A stretch of DNA of 64,000 nucleotides, from the NCBI RefSeq assembly GCF_001717585.1, contig NZ_CP017042.1, positions 1,766,501-1,830,500 of the forward strand, in the 5' to 3' direction. Each line of letters opens with the position of its first letter. Position 1 is the first letter of the stretch. The translations under genes and the position numbers were made by a program. This document shows, piece by piece, positions 16,018-25,103 of this stretch. The notes below the pieces were generated by a model, which was not told the DNA's origin, did no database searches, and was given only the letters and a program-made list of their open reading frames with translations. Origin of the DNA: Selenomonas sp. oral taxon 920. GTDB lineage: Bacteria; Bacillota; Negativicutes; Selenomonadales; Selenomonadaceae.

Positions 16018-16702
16018 CTTTTACGCGCTCCACCTGCGCACGCTGCACGTGGAACAGATAGCGAATGATCCTGTCCCTCATGCCGCGCGAAATTCCTTGA
16101 AACTGCACGCCGATATGGTAAATCGGCGCGTCATCCTCGCGCTCGACACGCGTACACCGCATCACCCGCGTCATGACCTCCGTCGTTCCGATACCCGGAA
16201 TATCGTTGATCGCAAGTGCAGCATTCAGGTGCAGGGGCACGGATTTAGGCCATGCAAACGCCAGCCCGCTGCCGCTCATATCGACAATGGGAACACGCTT
16301 TGGCGCGTCGATTTTCCCCTCCTGATCCACCACGCGAACCGTTGCCGTGAGATTGACCTTGATACGGAAAAAACCACGCTTTTGAAAGCGCTCCGCGACC
16401 TCGGGAAGGGAGAGATGCAGGACGGGAATGCGCCCCTCATGCCGCCCGTGGCTGCGATGCACACTAAAGAACCGATAATGACATCCGTCCCCTGCGGCAA
16501 GCACATAGAGGTTCTCACCGACCTGGGGAATCACGGGAACACGGCGTTCGTCCAGCGGCATAGCAACAACGAGGTCATCTCCGACAATATCCTCCACACG
16601 ACTCGTGTAGCCGGAGGTTTCCTCCTCGTTGTTTTCAAAGAATATTTCCAGCCTTTGTCCGATGGCTAAAACACTCCTTGCCTGTACCAATTCGCCCGCC
16701 AT
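16010..16702 (-). CDS. PilZ-domain protein, YcgR-like flagellar brake
   Basis: A 230-aa protein with an N-terminal YcgR-N type beta domain (about 1-105) and a C-terminal PilZ domain. The two c-di-GMP-binding motifs are intact: RGFFR (in QKRGFFRIKV) and DMSGSGLAF (D/N-x-S-x-x-G). YcgR-type proteins slow or bias the flagellar motor when c-di-GMP is high. AGGAGG is 9 bases before the ATG. Its position in the flagellar operon, between flhG and cheB, supports a motor role. Confidence 0.88.
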   Translation of the reverse strand: MAGELVQARSVLAIGQRLEIFFENNEEETSGYTSRVEDIVGDDLVVAMPLDERRVPVIPQVGENLYVLAAGDGCHYRFFSVHRSHGRHEGRIPVLHLSLPEVAERFQKRGFFRIKVNLTATVRVVDQEGKIDAPKRVPIVDMSGSGLAFAWPKSVPLHLNAALAINDIPGIGTTEVMTRVMRCTRVEREDDAPIYHIGVQFQGISRGMRDRIIRYLFHVQRAQVERVKDE

Positions 16703-16720
16703 TGAAATTTTCCTCCTTGG

Positions 16721-17608
16721 CTACGTCGAAAACTTAAAAATTTGCTGTAAAAAACCTTTCCATCCCCGTTTCACATGCATCTCACTGCCCGTAAGCAGAG
16801 TCTCTGCGAGTGCGTCAATACAGCGTGCCGCCGCGGCATTCGGTGTCGCCTTCAGGAGGGGTGTCTGTTTGCGTACTGCCTTCGTGACCGATGTATCCTC
16901 AAAGACATAGCCGAGACAATCCACAGACATGTGGAGAAATTTCTCGGCAGCACGCTGCAGTTTCAGAGCCACCTCTCGGCTCTCCTTCTGCTCATAAACG
17001 CGATTGATGACAAGTCGAAGATTTTTCTGCGTTGCGTAGATGCTGTACGCCTTCATGACGGCGTAGGCATCTGTAAGCGATGTCGGTTCCGGCGTCGTTA
17101 CGAGCAGCACCTCGTCGGCTGCAAGGATGAAGTCCATGACATTGCGCCCAAGTCCTGCGCCCGTATCGACCAGAATCAAATCCGCACGTACAGCACAATC
17201 GGCAAGTTTTTGCTGCAGCATGACCTTCTCCGCATGGTCGTACTCGAGTGCTTTTTCAATGCCGGAGCCGCCGGAGATATACTGAACGCCGTGTACCGTC
17301 TCGACAATGACATCGTCGAGTTTTACCTCCGGCTGCAGGAGATCGAGCAGATGCCTGCGCGATGTGGTTCCGAGGAGAATATCCACATTTGCCATGCCGA
17401 GATCGGCATCGATGACAAGAACGCGGTGCCCCCTCTGCTGAAGGGCGATCGCAAGGTTGACGGCAAGGTTGGTCTTTCCAACGCCCCCCTTGCCGCTCGT
17501 GACCGCAATCACGCGCACGTTCGCCCACGCCTCTGCCTGTGCGAGCGAGGCGGGCACTGCCGTCTCCGAACTGACCATTTGGCGCAGCCGCGTTGCCTGA
17601 TCCGTCAT
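16721..17608 (-). CDS. flhG: MinD-like ATPase FlhG (YlxH)
   Basis: A 295-aa ParA/MinD-family ATPase that sets flagellar number with FlhF. The deviant Walker A is TSGKGGVGKTN (residues 37-47), and other motifs are VIDADLGMANVDILLG and ILVDTGAGLGRNVMDF. The N-terminal DQATRLRQM is the conserved activator segment that stimulates FlhF GTPase. The C-terminus is basic (VKRGWKGFLQQIFKF), compatible with membrane binding. The ATG is one base past the flhF stop. Confidence 0.95.
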   Translation of the reverse strand: MTDQATRLRQMVSSETAVPASLAQAEAWANVRVIAVTSGKGGVGKTNLAVNLAIALQQRGHRVLVIDADLGMANVDILLGTTSRRHLLDLLQPEVKLDDVIVETVHGVQYISGGSGIEKALEYDHAEKVMLQQKLADCAVRADLILVDTGAGLGRNVMDFILAADEVLLVTTPEPTSLTDAYAVMKAYSIYATQKNLRLVINRVYEQKESREVALKLQRAAEKFLHMSVDCLGYVFEDTSVTKAVRKQTPLLKATPNAAAARCIDALAETLLTGSEMHVKRGWKGFLQQIFKFST

Positions 17609-17609
17609 A

Positions 17610-18968
17610 TTATTCCCTCAAGAGCAATTCCGCGAGCCGATCCGCCGTCGCCGGTATGATGTCATCCGGCACGCTCTGTCCGTTCGACAGAAACGAAAGG
17701 GGAAGCCCTTTGCCCGCAAGTAAATTGAGTACCATGCCGATCGTCCGCGTTTCATCTGTTTTCGTAAAGATAATGCGATCTGGTTTACACACGGAGAACC
17801 GCTCCATAATCTCTGCGGCATCTGCTTCCTTTGTCGTCGCACTGACGACGAGATGCTTCTCCATGCGCGGGTGCGCGGCGAGCAGTTCCTTGAGCTCGTC
17901 CATCTGGAACGCGTTGTATTGACTGCGCCCGGCCGTATCGACGAGAACGAAGTCCTTGCCGCGGTGACGGGCAATTGCCTTTTTGAGATCCGCCGCAGAG
18001 TAGACGACCTCAACGGGCAGTCCCAAGATCTCCGCGTATTTTTTCAGCTGCTCCACGGCTGAGATGCGGTAGGTATCTGCTGTGATGAGCGCGCCCTTGA
18101 GATTCTGCTCCAAAACGAAGTGGGCCGCCACCTTTGCGAGAGTGGTCGTCTTGCCGACTCCTGTCGTCCCGATAAAGGCAACCACACGTGAGCTGCGCCC
18201 CCCTGTCTGCAGGCCGTCGGTAAACTGCATCACCTGCGCGAGATAACCGGAAAGAACGCTGCCGGCTCTTGGGTCAAGGCTGTCAAGGTTCACGTCGGCG
18301 ACGGGAACCTTCGCAGAAAGATCCTCACAGAGCTCATCGCGTACATCCTGACGGCGCAGCGCATCCTGTATCGTAACCGTTTCCTTCGGCTGATTCGCAG
18401 CCATCATGGAGGCGAGCATGGTCTTCATCTGCGCGAGCTCGTCTTCCAGCATGCGGATGCGCTCCGCAGAGCCGTCCTCCTCCAACGGCTCCGGTTCCAT
18501 GGGCGTGGGTTCGGGCGGCGCTTCATGGACGAGGGGGACCGTCTGCGGCGGAACTGCCGCAGGTGCTTCCGGCATGACATATCCTCCTGGCTGATAGGCC
18601 GTCGATTCCTGCACGGGATAAGGCACTGCCGACGGCTCTGTTCCGTACGTCTCATAGGTCGGCAGAACACCGCGTGCGGGCATTGCCGCCGCTCCATCCT
18701 GCAGCGGCTGTTCCGCCAACCGATATTGATTGAGTACATTGGAGGGAAGAATCGGCGCAGCCGGAGGTACATACACTGACGGTGTGTGCGGCACACGCGC
18801 CTGTGTTTCATCGACCGCAGCCGTCACCTCAATCATCTCCTCACCGCCGAGGACGCCGCCCTCACGATATTTTTTTGTATGGAGCAGCACGGCATCACTG
18901 CCGAGCTCGTCCTTGATCTGTTCCATGGCTTCCTTCACGGAGGAGGCACGCACCGTCCTGACCTGCAC
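17610..18968 (-). CDS. flhF: Flagellar SRP-like GTPase FlhF
   Basis: A 452-aa SRP-family GTPase that determines flagellar position. It has an N-terminal B domain (about 1-60), a Pro-rich variable linker (about 65-165), an N domain and a G domain with P-loop GTTGVGKTTTLAK (about 267-279), DTAGRSQYNAF and the guanine-specificity motif TKTDETR. The start is a GTG placed immediately after the flhA stop codon, indicating translational coupling. Confidence 0.95.
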   Translation of the reverse strand: MQVRTVRASSVKEAMEQIKDELGSDAVLLHTKKYREGGVLGGEEMIEVTAAVDETQARVPHTPSVYVPPAAPILPSNVLNQYRLAEQPLQDGAAAMPARGVLPTYETYGTEPSAVPYPVQESTAYQPGGYVMPEAPAAVPPQTVPLVHEAPPEPTPMEPEPLEEDGSAERIRMLEDELAQMKTMLASMMAANQPKETVTIQDALRRQDVRDELCEDLSAKVPVADVNLDSLDPRAGSVLSGYLAQVMQFTDGLQTGGRSSRVVAFIGTTGVGKTTTLAKVAAHFVLEQNLKGALITADTYRISAVEQLKKYAEILGLPVEVVYSAADLKKAIARHRGKDFVLVDTAGRSQYNAFQMDELKELLAAHPRMEKHLVVSATTKEADAAEIMERFSVCKPDRIIFTKTDETRTIGMVLNLLAGKGLPLSFLSNGQSVPDDIIPATADRLAELLLRE

Positions 18969-21053
18969 TTAGATTCTCACCACCCCAAGGATTTGGATTT
19001 CAACATTCTGTTCAATCTCCGCATGGGAGAGTACAATCAGGCCCGCAATGGAACGCTCGACCAAATTTCGGAAATAGGGACGCACGGTCGGACTCGTCAG
19101 TACGATCGGCTGATAGCCCTGATCAGTCAGTTTCTTGAGTTCCTCCTGCAGTGCCATCAAGAGCTTCTGCATGGAATCGGGATCGAGGCTGACGTAGGAG
19201 CCATGTTCCGTACGCTGCACACTGCCCGCAATCTTGTTCTCAATCGCGGGATCGAGTGTGATGCACGGGAGAACACCGTTCTGGACGTTCTGCTGCGTAA
19301 TGTGACGCGCCATTGCATGGCGGACGTATTCCGTCAGGACGTCTGTGTCCTTCGTTGCCGTGCCGTAGTCGGCAAGCACTTCGAGGATTGTGCTCATATC
19401 ACGGATGGAGATGCGCTCATGCAGCAGATTTGCAAGCACCTTCTGCACCTCGCCCACGCTGAGCAGATTTGGAACGACCTCGTCCACGAGCGCACCATTC
19501 GTCTTTTGGAGATTGTCGAGAAGATTCTGCGTCTCCTGACGCCCAAGGATCTCGGCGGCGTGCTGCTTGATGATTTCCGTGAGGTGTGTTGCAAGCACGG
19601 AGACCGCATCCACCACAGTGTAGCCGTTCAGCTCCGCCTGTTCGCGCTCGTGCTCCGAGATCCAGAGTGCAGGCAGGCCAAATGCCGGCTCCGTCGTCTC
19701 AATGCCCGGCACCTCCTCGAACACTGTTCCCGAGTTCATCGCGAGATAGTGGTCGAGCATCAGCTCACCGCGCGCAATCTCAATCCCTTTGAGTTTGATG
19801 ATGTAGGCATTCGGCTTGATCTGTATATTGTCGCGTATGCGGATCGTCGGCACCACAAGTCCGAGTTCAAGGGCACACTGCCGCCGAATCATTACGATGC
19901 GGTCGAGCAGATCGCCGCCCTGCCCCGTATCGACGAGCGGAATGAGACTGTAGCCGATCTCGAGTTCCATTGGATCGACCTGAAGCAGCGACACGATATT
20001 CTCGGGTGTCGTCGCCTCCTTCTTCGCCTTTGCCTTCTGCTCGACCTGCTGTACCTCCTGCTCCACGGCCTGTCCGCGATAGAGGTTCCACGCAATGAGA
20101 CCGCAGATCGCAGCGAGCACCGTGAACGGAACACCCGGAAGCCCCGGCATAATCGCGAGGAAGAGGAGGACGCCCGTGAGGATCATGAAGATACGCGCAT
20201 TTCGGAAGAGCTGCTTCACGAGATCGCCGCCGAGGTTGCCCTCCGCTGCCGACCGCGTGACAATGATACCGGTCGCCGTCGAGATGAGAAGCGCCGGTAT
20301 CTGCGCGACCAGACCTTCACCGACCGTCAGCAGTGTATAGGTCTGCAGCGCCTGCGCCGCATCCATATCGCGCTGCAGCATGCCGATGACAAAGCCGCCG
20401 CTGATGTTAATGATCATGATGACAATCGCCGCGATCGCGTCGCCCTTGACGAACTTTGAAGCACCGTCCATTGCGCCGAAGAAATCGGACTCACGCTGCA
20501 CCTTCTCGCGGCGGCGCTTCGCCTCCGCGTCCGTGATCGCGCCCTGATTGAGGTCGGCATCAATTGCCATCTGTTTTCCTGGCATCGCATCGAGGGTAAA
20601 GCGAGCCGAGACCTCCGCCACGCGCTCCGAGCCCTTCGTGATAACGATGAAGTTGACAATGACGAGGATGACGAACACAATGAAGCCGACGACTGCATTA
20701 CCGCCGACAACAAAGTTGCCAAACGCAGTAATAACCTCCCCGGCAAAACCGTCAAGGAGGATGAGACGCGTCGAAGAGATATTCAAAGCCAGCCGAAACA
20801 GTGTCGTAATCAGCAACAAGGAAGGAAAGACCGATAGATCCAAAGCCTCCACATTGTAGATTGCCGACATCACGACGAGAAGTGCAATCGTAATATTCAG
20901 ACAGATAAGGACATCCAACACCATCGTCGGCAGCGGAATAATCATCATAATGACGATTGTTACGATGGCGACGGCGATTAGGACATCACTGTACCGTTGT
21001 ATGAGATTGCCGGATGCAAGAGGATTTACACTGCCGGACTGCGGTGCTGCCAT
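18969..21053 (-). CDS. flhA: Flagellar export gate protein FlhA
   Basis: A 694-aa type III export protein. Eight or so membrane helices lie in the first 330 residues, with the conserved FHIPEP-family segment SARFTLDAMPGKQMAIDADL, followed by the cytoplasmic FlhA-C domain that docks chaperone-substrate complexes. The frame is open to a GTG at 21065, but that GTG overlaps the AGGGAG site; the ATG at 21053, 11 bases downstream, is chosen. It starts a new transcription unit with a sigma-A promoter at 21110-21137. Confidence 0.96.
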   Translation of the reverse strand: MAAPQSGSVNPLASGNLIQRYSDVLIAVAIVTIVIMMIIPLPTMVLDVLICLNITIALLVVMSAIYNVEALDLSVFPSLLLITTLFRLALNISSTRLILLDGFAGEVITAFGNFVVGGNAVVGFIVFVILVIVNFIVITKGSERVAEVSARFTLDAMPGKQMAIDADLNQGAITDAEAKRRREKVQRESDFFGAMDGASKFVKGDAIAAIVIMIINISGGFVIGMLQRDMDAAQALQTYTLLTVGEGLVAQIPALLISTATGIIVTRSAAEGNLGGDLVKQLFRNARIFMILTGVLLFLAIMPGLPGVPFTVLAAICGLIAWNLYRGQAVEQEVQQVEQKAKAKKEATTPENIVSLLQVDPMELEIGYSLIPLVDTGQGGDLLDRIVMIRRQCALELGLVVPTIRIRDNIQIKPNAYIIKLKGIEIARGELMLDHYLAMNSGTVFEEVPGIETTEPAFGLPALWISEHEREQAELNGYTVVDAVSVLATHLTEIIKQHAAEILGRQETQNLLDNLQKTNGALVDEVVPNLLSVGEVQKVLANLLHERISIRDMSTILEVLADYGTATKDTDVLTEYVRHAMARHITQQNVQNGVLPCITLDPAIENKIAGSVQRTEHGSYVSLDPDSMQKLLMALQEELKKLTDQGYQPIVLTSPTVRPYFRNLVERSIAGLIVLSHAEIEQNVEIQILGVVRI

Positions 21054-21082
21054 ACTCTCACTCACTCCCTCATTCCCTACGA

Positions 21083-21102
21083 GGACAAAAAATTATTTGT
21101 CC
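21083..21102 (-). promoter_or_regulatory. 5'-terminal hairpin of the flhA transcript
   Basis: The 7-bp inverted repeat GGACAAA/TTTGTCC with a 6-base loop begins one or two bases after the predicted transcription start of the flhA promoter (near 21103). No T run follows, so it does not look like a terminator. Confidence 0.5.
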
Positions 21103-21109
21103 CCTAAAT

Positions 21110-21137
21110 ATTATACCAGATATCGCAAGTACGTCAA
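21110..21137 (-). promoter_or_regulatory. Sigma-A promoter of the flhA-cheA-fliA operon
   Basis: TTGACG (21132-21137), a 16-base spacer and a perfect TATAAT (21110-21115), in the only sizeable gap between flhB and flhA. Confidence 0.75.
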
Positions 21138-21186
21138 ATACTAAATAAGACTTTCGTCACGGCCTCAGTGAAATCACCCGATTCCC

Positions 21187-22317
21187 TCAGGCGCCGCGCC
21201 GTGCGTGCTTCAGTCGGTAGACATAGGCGAGCACCTCGGCGACCGCCTGATAGAGCTCCTGCGGCACACTGTCACCTACCTGAACGACGGCAAACAAGGT
21301 GCGTGCGAGCGGCTTGTTCTCGATGATCGGCACGCGTGCTTCACGCCCAATTTCCTTGATGCGCTGTGCGACGAGATCCTGCCCCTTTGCAATCACCACG
21401 GGCGCGGACATCCCTTGTTCATAGGAGAGCGCGACGGCGTAGTGGGTCGGGTTCGTAATGATAACATCCGCCTTTGGGACTTCCTTCATCATGCGCGCCA
21501 TCGCCATCTGCCGCTGTTTCTGGCGAATCTTGCCCTTGATCTGGGGATCGCCCTCCGTCTGCTTCATCTCGTCCTTGACTTCCTGCTTCGACATCTTGAG
21601 ATCCTGCGTCGTCTGCCATTTCTGGTAGCCGTAATCCATGACCGCCATGACCATGATAACGCCGATGACGATGAATGCCATCTGGAAGATGATCTCCGCA
21701 ACGAGCGCAAGGCTCGTCGTCAGGTCAAAAAACATAAACTGCGGCATCGCAAGAATCTGCTCGTGGATGAAACGATAGAGAAAGAAGCCGATGACAGCGA
21801 TCTTGAAGAAGGACTTCGCAAGCTCCACGAGAGAGCGTTTCGAGAAGATGCGTCCAAAGCCGTTGATGGGATTGAGCTTATCGAGTTTGAACTCGATGGA
21901 CTCTGTGTTGAAGTTCAGTCCCACTTGGAAGAAGTTGATCGCAAGCCCGATGATCATGATAAAGAGCATGATCGGAAAGGCCGTCTTGGCAAGAACGATG
22001 ACAATGCCGATGAAGATGCGGACGATGTTTTCCGTATCGACCGTTTGGTTCAGATTGCTGAACACATACGTTGTATAGGTCGAGATCGAAACATAGATCG
22101 AATCCCACAGCAGTTTGAGGCCGAAGAATCCCACGAGCAGGACAAACGCACTGTTGAGCTCCTGACTGCGGGCGACCTGTCCCTTTTTGCGCGCGTCGGC
22201 GCGCTTTTTCGCCGTTGGTTCTTCTGTCTTTTCGCCCGCGAAACGCTGGAGGTCAAAGACGAATCCGCACCTATTGGAGGGCGCGTACCGCAAGTGATAT
22301 ATTTCCATACATTTCAT
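21187..22317 (-). CDS. flhB: Flagellar export switch protein FlhB
   Basis: A protein of about 376 aa with four membrane helices and a cytoplasmic autocleaving domain; the NPTH self-cleavage motif is in ADVIITNPTHYAVALSYEQ. FlhB switches the export apparatus from rod/hook to filament substrates. The N-terminal FDLQRFAGEKTEEPTAKKR is the family hallmark. The start is uncertain because it lies inside fliR: ATG codons at 22317 and 22308 are in frame and only the first has a candidate ribosome binding site (GGATG, 9 bases). No start codon exists nearer to the conserved part, so flhB overlaps fliR by about 45 bases. Confidence 0.93.
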   Translation of the reverse strand: MKCMEIYHLRYAPSNRCGFVFDLQRFAGEKTEEPTAKKRADARKKGQVARSQELNSAFVLLVGFFGLKLLWDSIYVSISTYTTYVFSNLNQTVDTENIVRIFIGIVIVLAKTAFPIMLFIMIIGLAINFFQVGLNFNTESIEFKLDKLNPINGFGRIFSKRSLVELAKSFFKIAVIGFFLYRFIHEQILAMPQFMFFDLTTSLALVAEIIFQMAFIVIGVIMVMAVMDYGYQKWQTTQDLKMSKQEVKDEMKQTEGDPQIKGKIRQKQRQMAMARMMKEVPKADVIITNPTHYAVALSYEQGMSAPVVIAKGQDLVAQRIKEIGREARVPIIENKPLARTLFAVVQVGDSVPQELYQAVAEVLAYVYRLKHARRGA

Positions 22318-23053
22318 TAAACAGCACATCCAGGAATAAGACATAGAACGGAATCACCATCGACAGTACGGTAATGCCAATCATCAGCTGCATTGGAATG
22401 CCAACGACGAAAATGTTCATCTGCGGCATTGTGCGTGCCAAGATCCCAAGCCCCACATTTGTGAGAAGGATTGCAAAGGTGATCGGCATGGCGATCTTCA
22501 TCCCCGTGAGGAAGATGCCATTCGTAAAATTCGCGATGAGAAGCGCCATCGAGATGTTTGGCTCCATCGCCGCAAGAGGAACGACGCGAAAGCTCTCCAT
22601 AAGCGCCGCGAGAATCATGTGGTGCCCGTTTGTTACGAGCAGGATAATGACCGCCAGATTATAAAGAAAACTTCCGATGAGCGGTATCTGCTGACCGGAA
22701 GTCGGATCCACAACATTGACAATGGCGAAGCCTACCTGCATATCCATGACCTTGCCCGCCATGGTAATGGCGGCAAAGGAGATGTATGCCACAAAGCCGA
22801 TCAGCCATCCAATGAAGAGTTCACCGATTGCGGACACGGCAAACATGATGATTGTCTCGGGTGCCGCAGGCGTGCCCAATCCGTCGATGACGGGAAAGAG
22901 CACAACGGTCATCGCAAGTGCCAGTCCCACGCGAAAGTACGGTGAGATATTCATACTGCCGAAGAACGGGGAGACGATAAAAATACCGCTGATCCGTGTC
23001 AGCGTCAGCAGAAATACCGCGATATGCCCCTGCAGCAGTTCATACAGATCCAT
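22271..23053 (-). CDS. fliR: Flagellar export gate protein FliR
   Basis: A 260-aa integral membrane protein with six predicted helices, part of the FliP-FliQ-FliR core of the export gate. Family features include the start MDLYELLQGHIAVFLLTLTR and the segment SAIGELFIGWLIGFVAYISF. The spacing from fliQ is short (15 bases), and its 3' end overlaps flhB. Confidence 0.94.
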   Translation of the reverse strand: MDLYELLQGHIAVFLLTLTRISGIFIVSPFFGSMNISPYFRVGLALAMTVVLFPVIDGLGTPAAPETIIMFAVSAIGELFIGWLIGFVAYISFAAITMAGKVMDMQVGFAIVNVVDPTSGQQIPLIGSFLYNLAVIILLVTNGHHMILAALMESFRVVPLAAMEPNISMALLIANFTNGIFLTGMKIAMPITFAILLTNVGLGILARTMPQMNIFVVGIPMQLMIGITVLSMVIPFYVLFLDVLFNEMYGNISLAVRALQ

Positions 23054-23068
23054 GCACTGCCGCCCCTT

Positions 23069-23338
23069 TCAGCGCAGATATATCGGCAGATTTACAAACA
23101 CATTGGTCACGTATTCAACCATGATGCGCAGCATCCACGGACCAAAGATCAGGATGGCGACAAAGACCGCGATGATCTTCGGGATGAATGCAAGTGTCTG
23201 CTCCTGAATCGAGGTGGTCGCCTGAAAGACCGCCACCAAGAGACCAACGATAAGCCCAAGTCCCAGCATGGGGGCAGAGACCAGAAGCACGATCATGAGC
23301 GCCTCTTGGGCAAGCTGGATGACCAAATCTCCGGACAT
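23069..23338 (-). CDS. fliQ: Flagellar export gate protein FliQ
   Basis: An 89-aa two-helix membrane protein (MSGDLVIQLAQEALMIVLLV start; second helix near FIPKIIAVFVAILIFGPW), a normal family length. The first ATG in frame (23344) is one base from GGGGAGG; the ATG at 23338 is 7 bases away and is chosen. It lies between fliP and fliR. Confidence 0.94.
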   Translation of the reverse strand: MSGDLVIQLAQEALMIVLLVSAPMLGLGLIVGLLVAVFQATTSIQEQTLAFIPKIIAVFVAILIFGPWMLRIMVEYVTNVFVNLPIYLR

Positions 23339-23353
23339 CGCCATGCCTCCCCA

Positions 23354-24094
23354 CTAACGGAAACTCATGATGAGCGACTGAATCAAGAGATGCCACCCAT
23401 CGACCATAACAAACAAGAGTATCTTGAACGGCAGAGAGATCATGACCGGCGGCAGCATCATCATACCCATCGACATAAGCGTACTTGCGACGATCATGTC
23501 AATGACAATGAACGGGATGTAGATCATGAAGCCGATCTGAAACGCCGTCTTGAGCTCGCTAATGATAAATGCTGGAATCAAGGTAAATGTCGATACATCC
23601 TCAGGTCCCTCCGGACGCGGTGCATCTGAGAGGTTGACAAAGAGCGCGAGATCGGATTCCCGCGTCTGGCGGAACATGAACTCACGCATCGGTTCGACAA
23701 TATTCTCCAGCGCCTGTTCCTGCGAGATCTGTCCCCCAAGATAGGGCTGTATTCCATTCTCATTGGCCTGTCCCCAATAGGGTGCCATGATGTAGAATGA
23801 CAAAAAGAGCGAGAGCGCAATAACGACTTGATTCGGCGGCACATTCTGCGTCGAGAGTGCATTGCGCAGGAATCCGATGACCACAACGATGCGGACAAAG
23901 GACGTTGTCATAACGAGAATTGCAGGCGCGAGTGAAACGATCGTCAGTACTGCGAGAAGCTGCATACTGGTCGCAACTTCCTGTGGGTTCTCCGATGTTC
24001 CAACACCGACGCTGACCGTAGGAATCAGGGGCGCAGCGTCCACGTGCCCCATGCCGAGCAGCAGGAGGAGCGCTGCACTCCCCAATATCAGCAT
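23354..24094 (-). CDS. fliP: Flagellar export gate protein FliP
   Basis: A 246-aa protein with a cleavable-looking signal peptide (MLILGSAALLLLLGMGHVDA) and four membrane helices. Family motifs include TSFVRIVVVIGFLRNALSTQ and PFIVIDMIVASTLMSMGMMM. An in-frame ATG overlaps the fliO stop (24136) but has no ribosome binding site and would give an unusually long n-region; GGAG 6-7 bases before the ATG at 24094 favours that start. It is the first of the fliP-Q-R trio. Confidence 0.94.
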   Translation of the reverse strand: MLILGSAALLLLLGMGHVDAAPLIPTVSVGVGTSENPQEVATSMQLLAVLTIVSLAPAILVMTTSFVRIVVVIGFLRNALSTQNVPPNQVVIALSLFLSFYIMAPYWGQANENGIQPYLGGQISQEQALENIVEPMREFMFRQTRESDLALFVNLSDAPRPEGPEDVSTFTLIPAFIISELKTAFQIGFMIYIPFIVIDMIVASTLMSMGMMMLPPVMISLPFKILLFVMVDGWHLLIQSLIMSFR

Positions 24095-24135
24095 TTTGCG
24101 CTCCAACCCCGTCCCCCCATTTCTCTCTGCCGCCA

Positions 24136-24648
24136 TCACTTACGAAAGAGCGGCGGTATCTTTTGAACAAAATCCGACAGTGAACCGAACTGCTCCTGAA
24201 AGACGCCTCCCCCTGTCGGTGCTGCGCTGCGGATTTCCTCTATCGTCTCGGGATCGTCAATCTCCGTGATCAGATGAATGCTTGCATCCGTTACGCCAAG
24301 CACAAACACGCGTCCGAAGAGCTCCACTACGCAGACCGAGCGATTCGGGCCGAGCGGCAGTTGCAGATAGATCTGTCCTCCACGCGCGGCAAGCGACTGC
24401 ATCGAGCTCTTGCCAAAGGCACGCGCCACAAAATACGCGAGCACAACGACAAATGCAAAGACAGCAAAAAGGCTAACCACATAGACGACCGTCGACCACC
24501 ATGACACGGCCGACGGACGCGGGTCAGCCTCTTCATATCCAGCCAAATATCCGCCGCCCGTTTCACCTGCTGCAGATGCATCCCCCGTACACAGGAGATA
24601 GAGGATGCCTCCGAGAAGCAAGGACAGAGAAAATATCCGTTCGTTCAT
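24136..24648 (-). CDS. fliO: Flagellar export accessory protein FliO (FliZ)
   Basis: A 170-aa protein with a signal peptide (about 1-26), a short periplasmic segment, one membrane helix (VVYVVSLFAVFAFVVVLAYF) and a small cytoplasmic FliO domain (about 88-135, LPLGPNRSVCVVELFGRVFV). It assists FliP assembly. The ATG overlaps the cheY stop (TGATG), showing coupling. Confidence 0.88.
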   Translation of the reverse strand: MNERIFSLSLLLGGILYLLCTGDASAAGETGGGYLAGYEEADPRPSAVSWWSTVVYVVSLFAVFAFVVVLAYFVARAFGKSSMQSLAARGGQIYLQLPLGPNRSVCVVELFGRVFVLGVTDASIHLITEIDDPETIEEIRSAAPTGGGVFQEQFGSLSDFVQKIPPLFRK

Positions 24649-25010
24649 CAGCCGACGGCTTTGCGAATGGCCTCCAGCACGCGATCCGCCTGGAACGGCT
24701 TCACGATGAAGTCGCGCGCACCCGCCTGAATGGCCTCAATAACCATTGCCTGCTGACCCATTGCGCTGCACATAACGACCTTCGCATTGGGATCGACCTT
24801 TTTGATCTCCTTGACCGCCGTGATGCCGTCCATCTCCGGCATCGTGATATCCATCGTTACGAGATCCGGCTTGAGCTCCTGGAACTTCTCCAACGCCTTC
24901 ATGCCGTTCTCAGCCTCGCCGACAATTTCGTAGCCGTTCTTCGAGAGGATGTCCTTCACCATCATTCGCATAAAAGCTGCATCGTCAACAATCAGAACGC
25001 GAGTTGCCAT
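24648..25010 (-). CDS. cheY: Chemotaxis response regulator CheY
   Basis: A 120-aa single-domain receiver that binds the switch when phosphorylated by CheA. The acidic pocket is Asp9/Asp10 in LIVDDAAF and the phospho-acceptor is Asp54 in VTMDITMPEMDG. The conserved Thr/Ser is Ser82 in MCSAMG and the Lys is Lys104 in FIVKPF. GGAGAG precedes the ATG. It starts a transcription unit (cheY-fliO-P-Q-R-flhB) with its own sigma-A promoter. Confidence 0.96.
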   Translation of the reverse strand: MATRVLIVDDAAFMRMMVKDILSKNGYEIVGEAENGMKALEKFQELKPDLVTMDITMPEMDGITAVKEIKKVDPNAKVVMCSAMGQQAMVIEAIQAGARDFIVKPFQADRVLEAIRKAVG

Positions 25011-25070
25011 TTTTTCATCTCTCCTTAATCCGATAGAACATCCCTATTCCAAAAGGGGGCACAAAAACAC

Positions 25071-25088
25071 GCACATTTTCATATGTGC
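25071..25088 (-). promoter_or_regulatory. Hairpin in the cheY leader
   Basis: GCACAT and ATGTGC pair around a 6-base loop, beginning about 10 bases after the predicted start of the cheY transcript and followed by GTGTTTTTGTG. It may be an attenuator or a 5' stability element; it could also end readthrough from fliY. Confidence 0.5.
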
Positions 25089-25103
25089 TTTTTATCGTTA
25101 CTC

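Noticed and set aside
18786-20459. A 557-codon plus-strand open frame opposite flhA
   Set aside because: It is a shadow of flhA codon bias (GC-rich third positions). It has no ribosome binding site, a low-complexity His/Arg/Leu composition and no recognisable domain.
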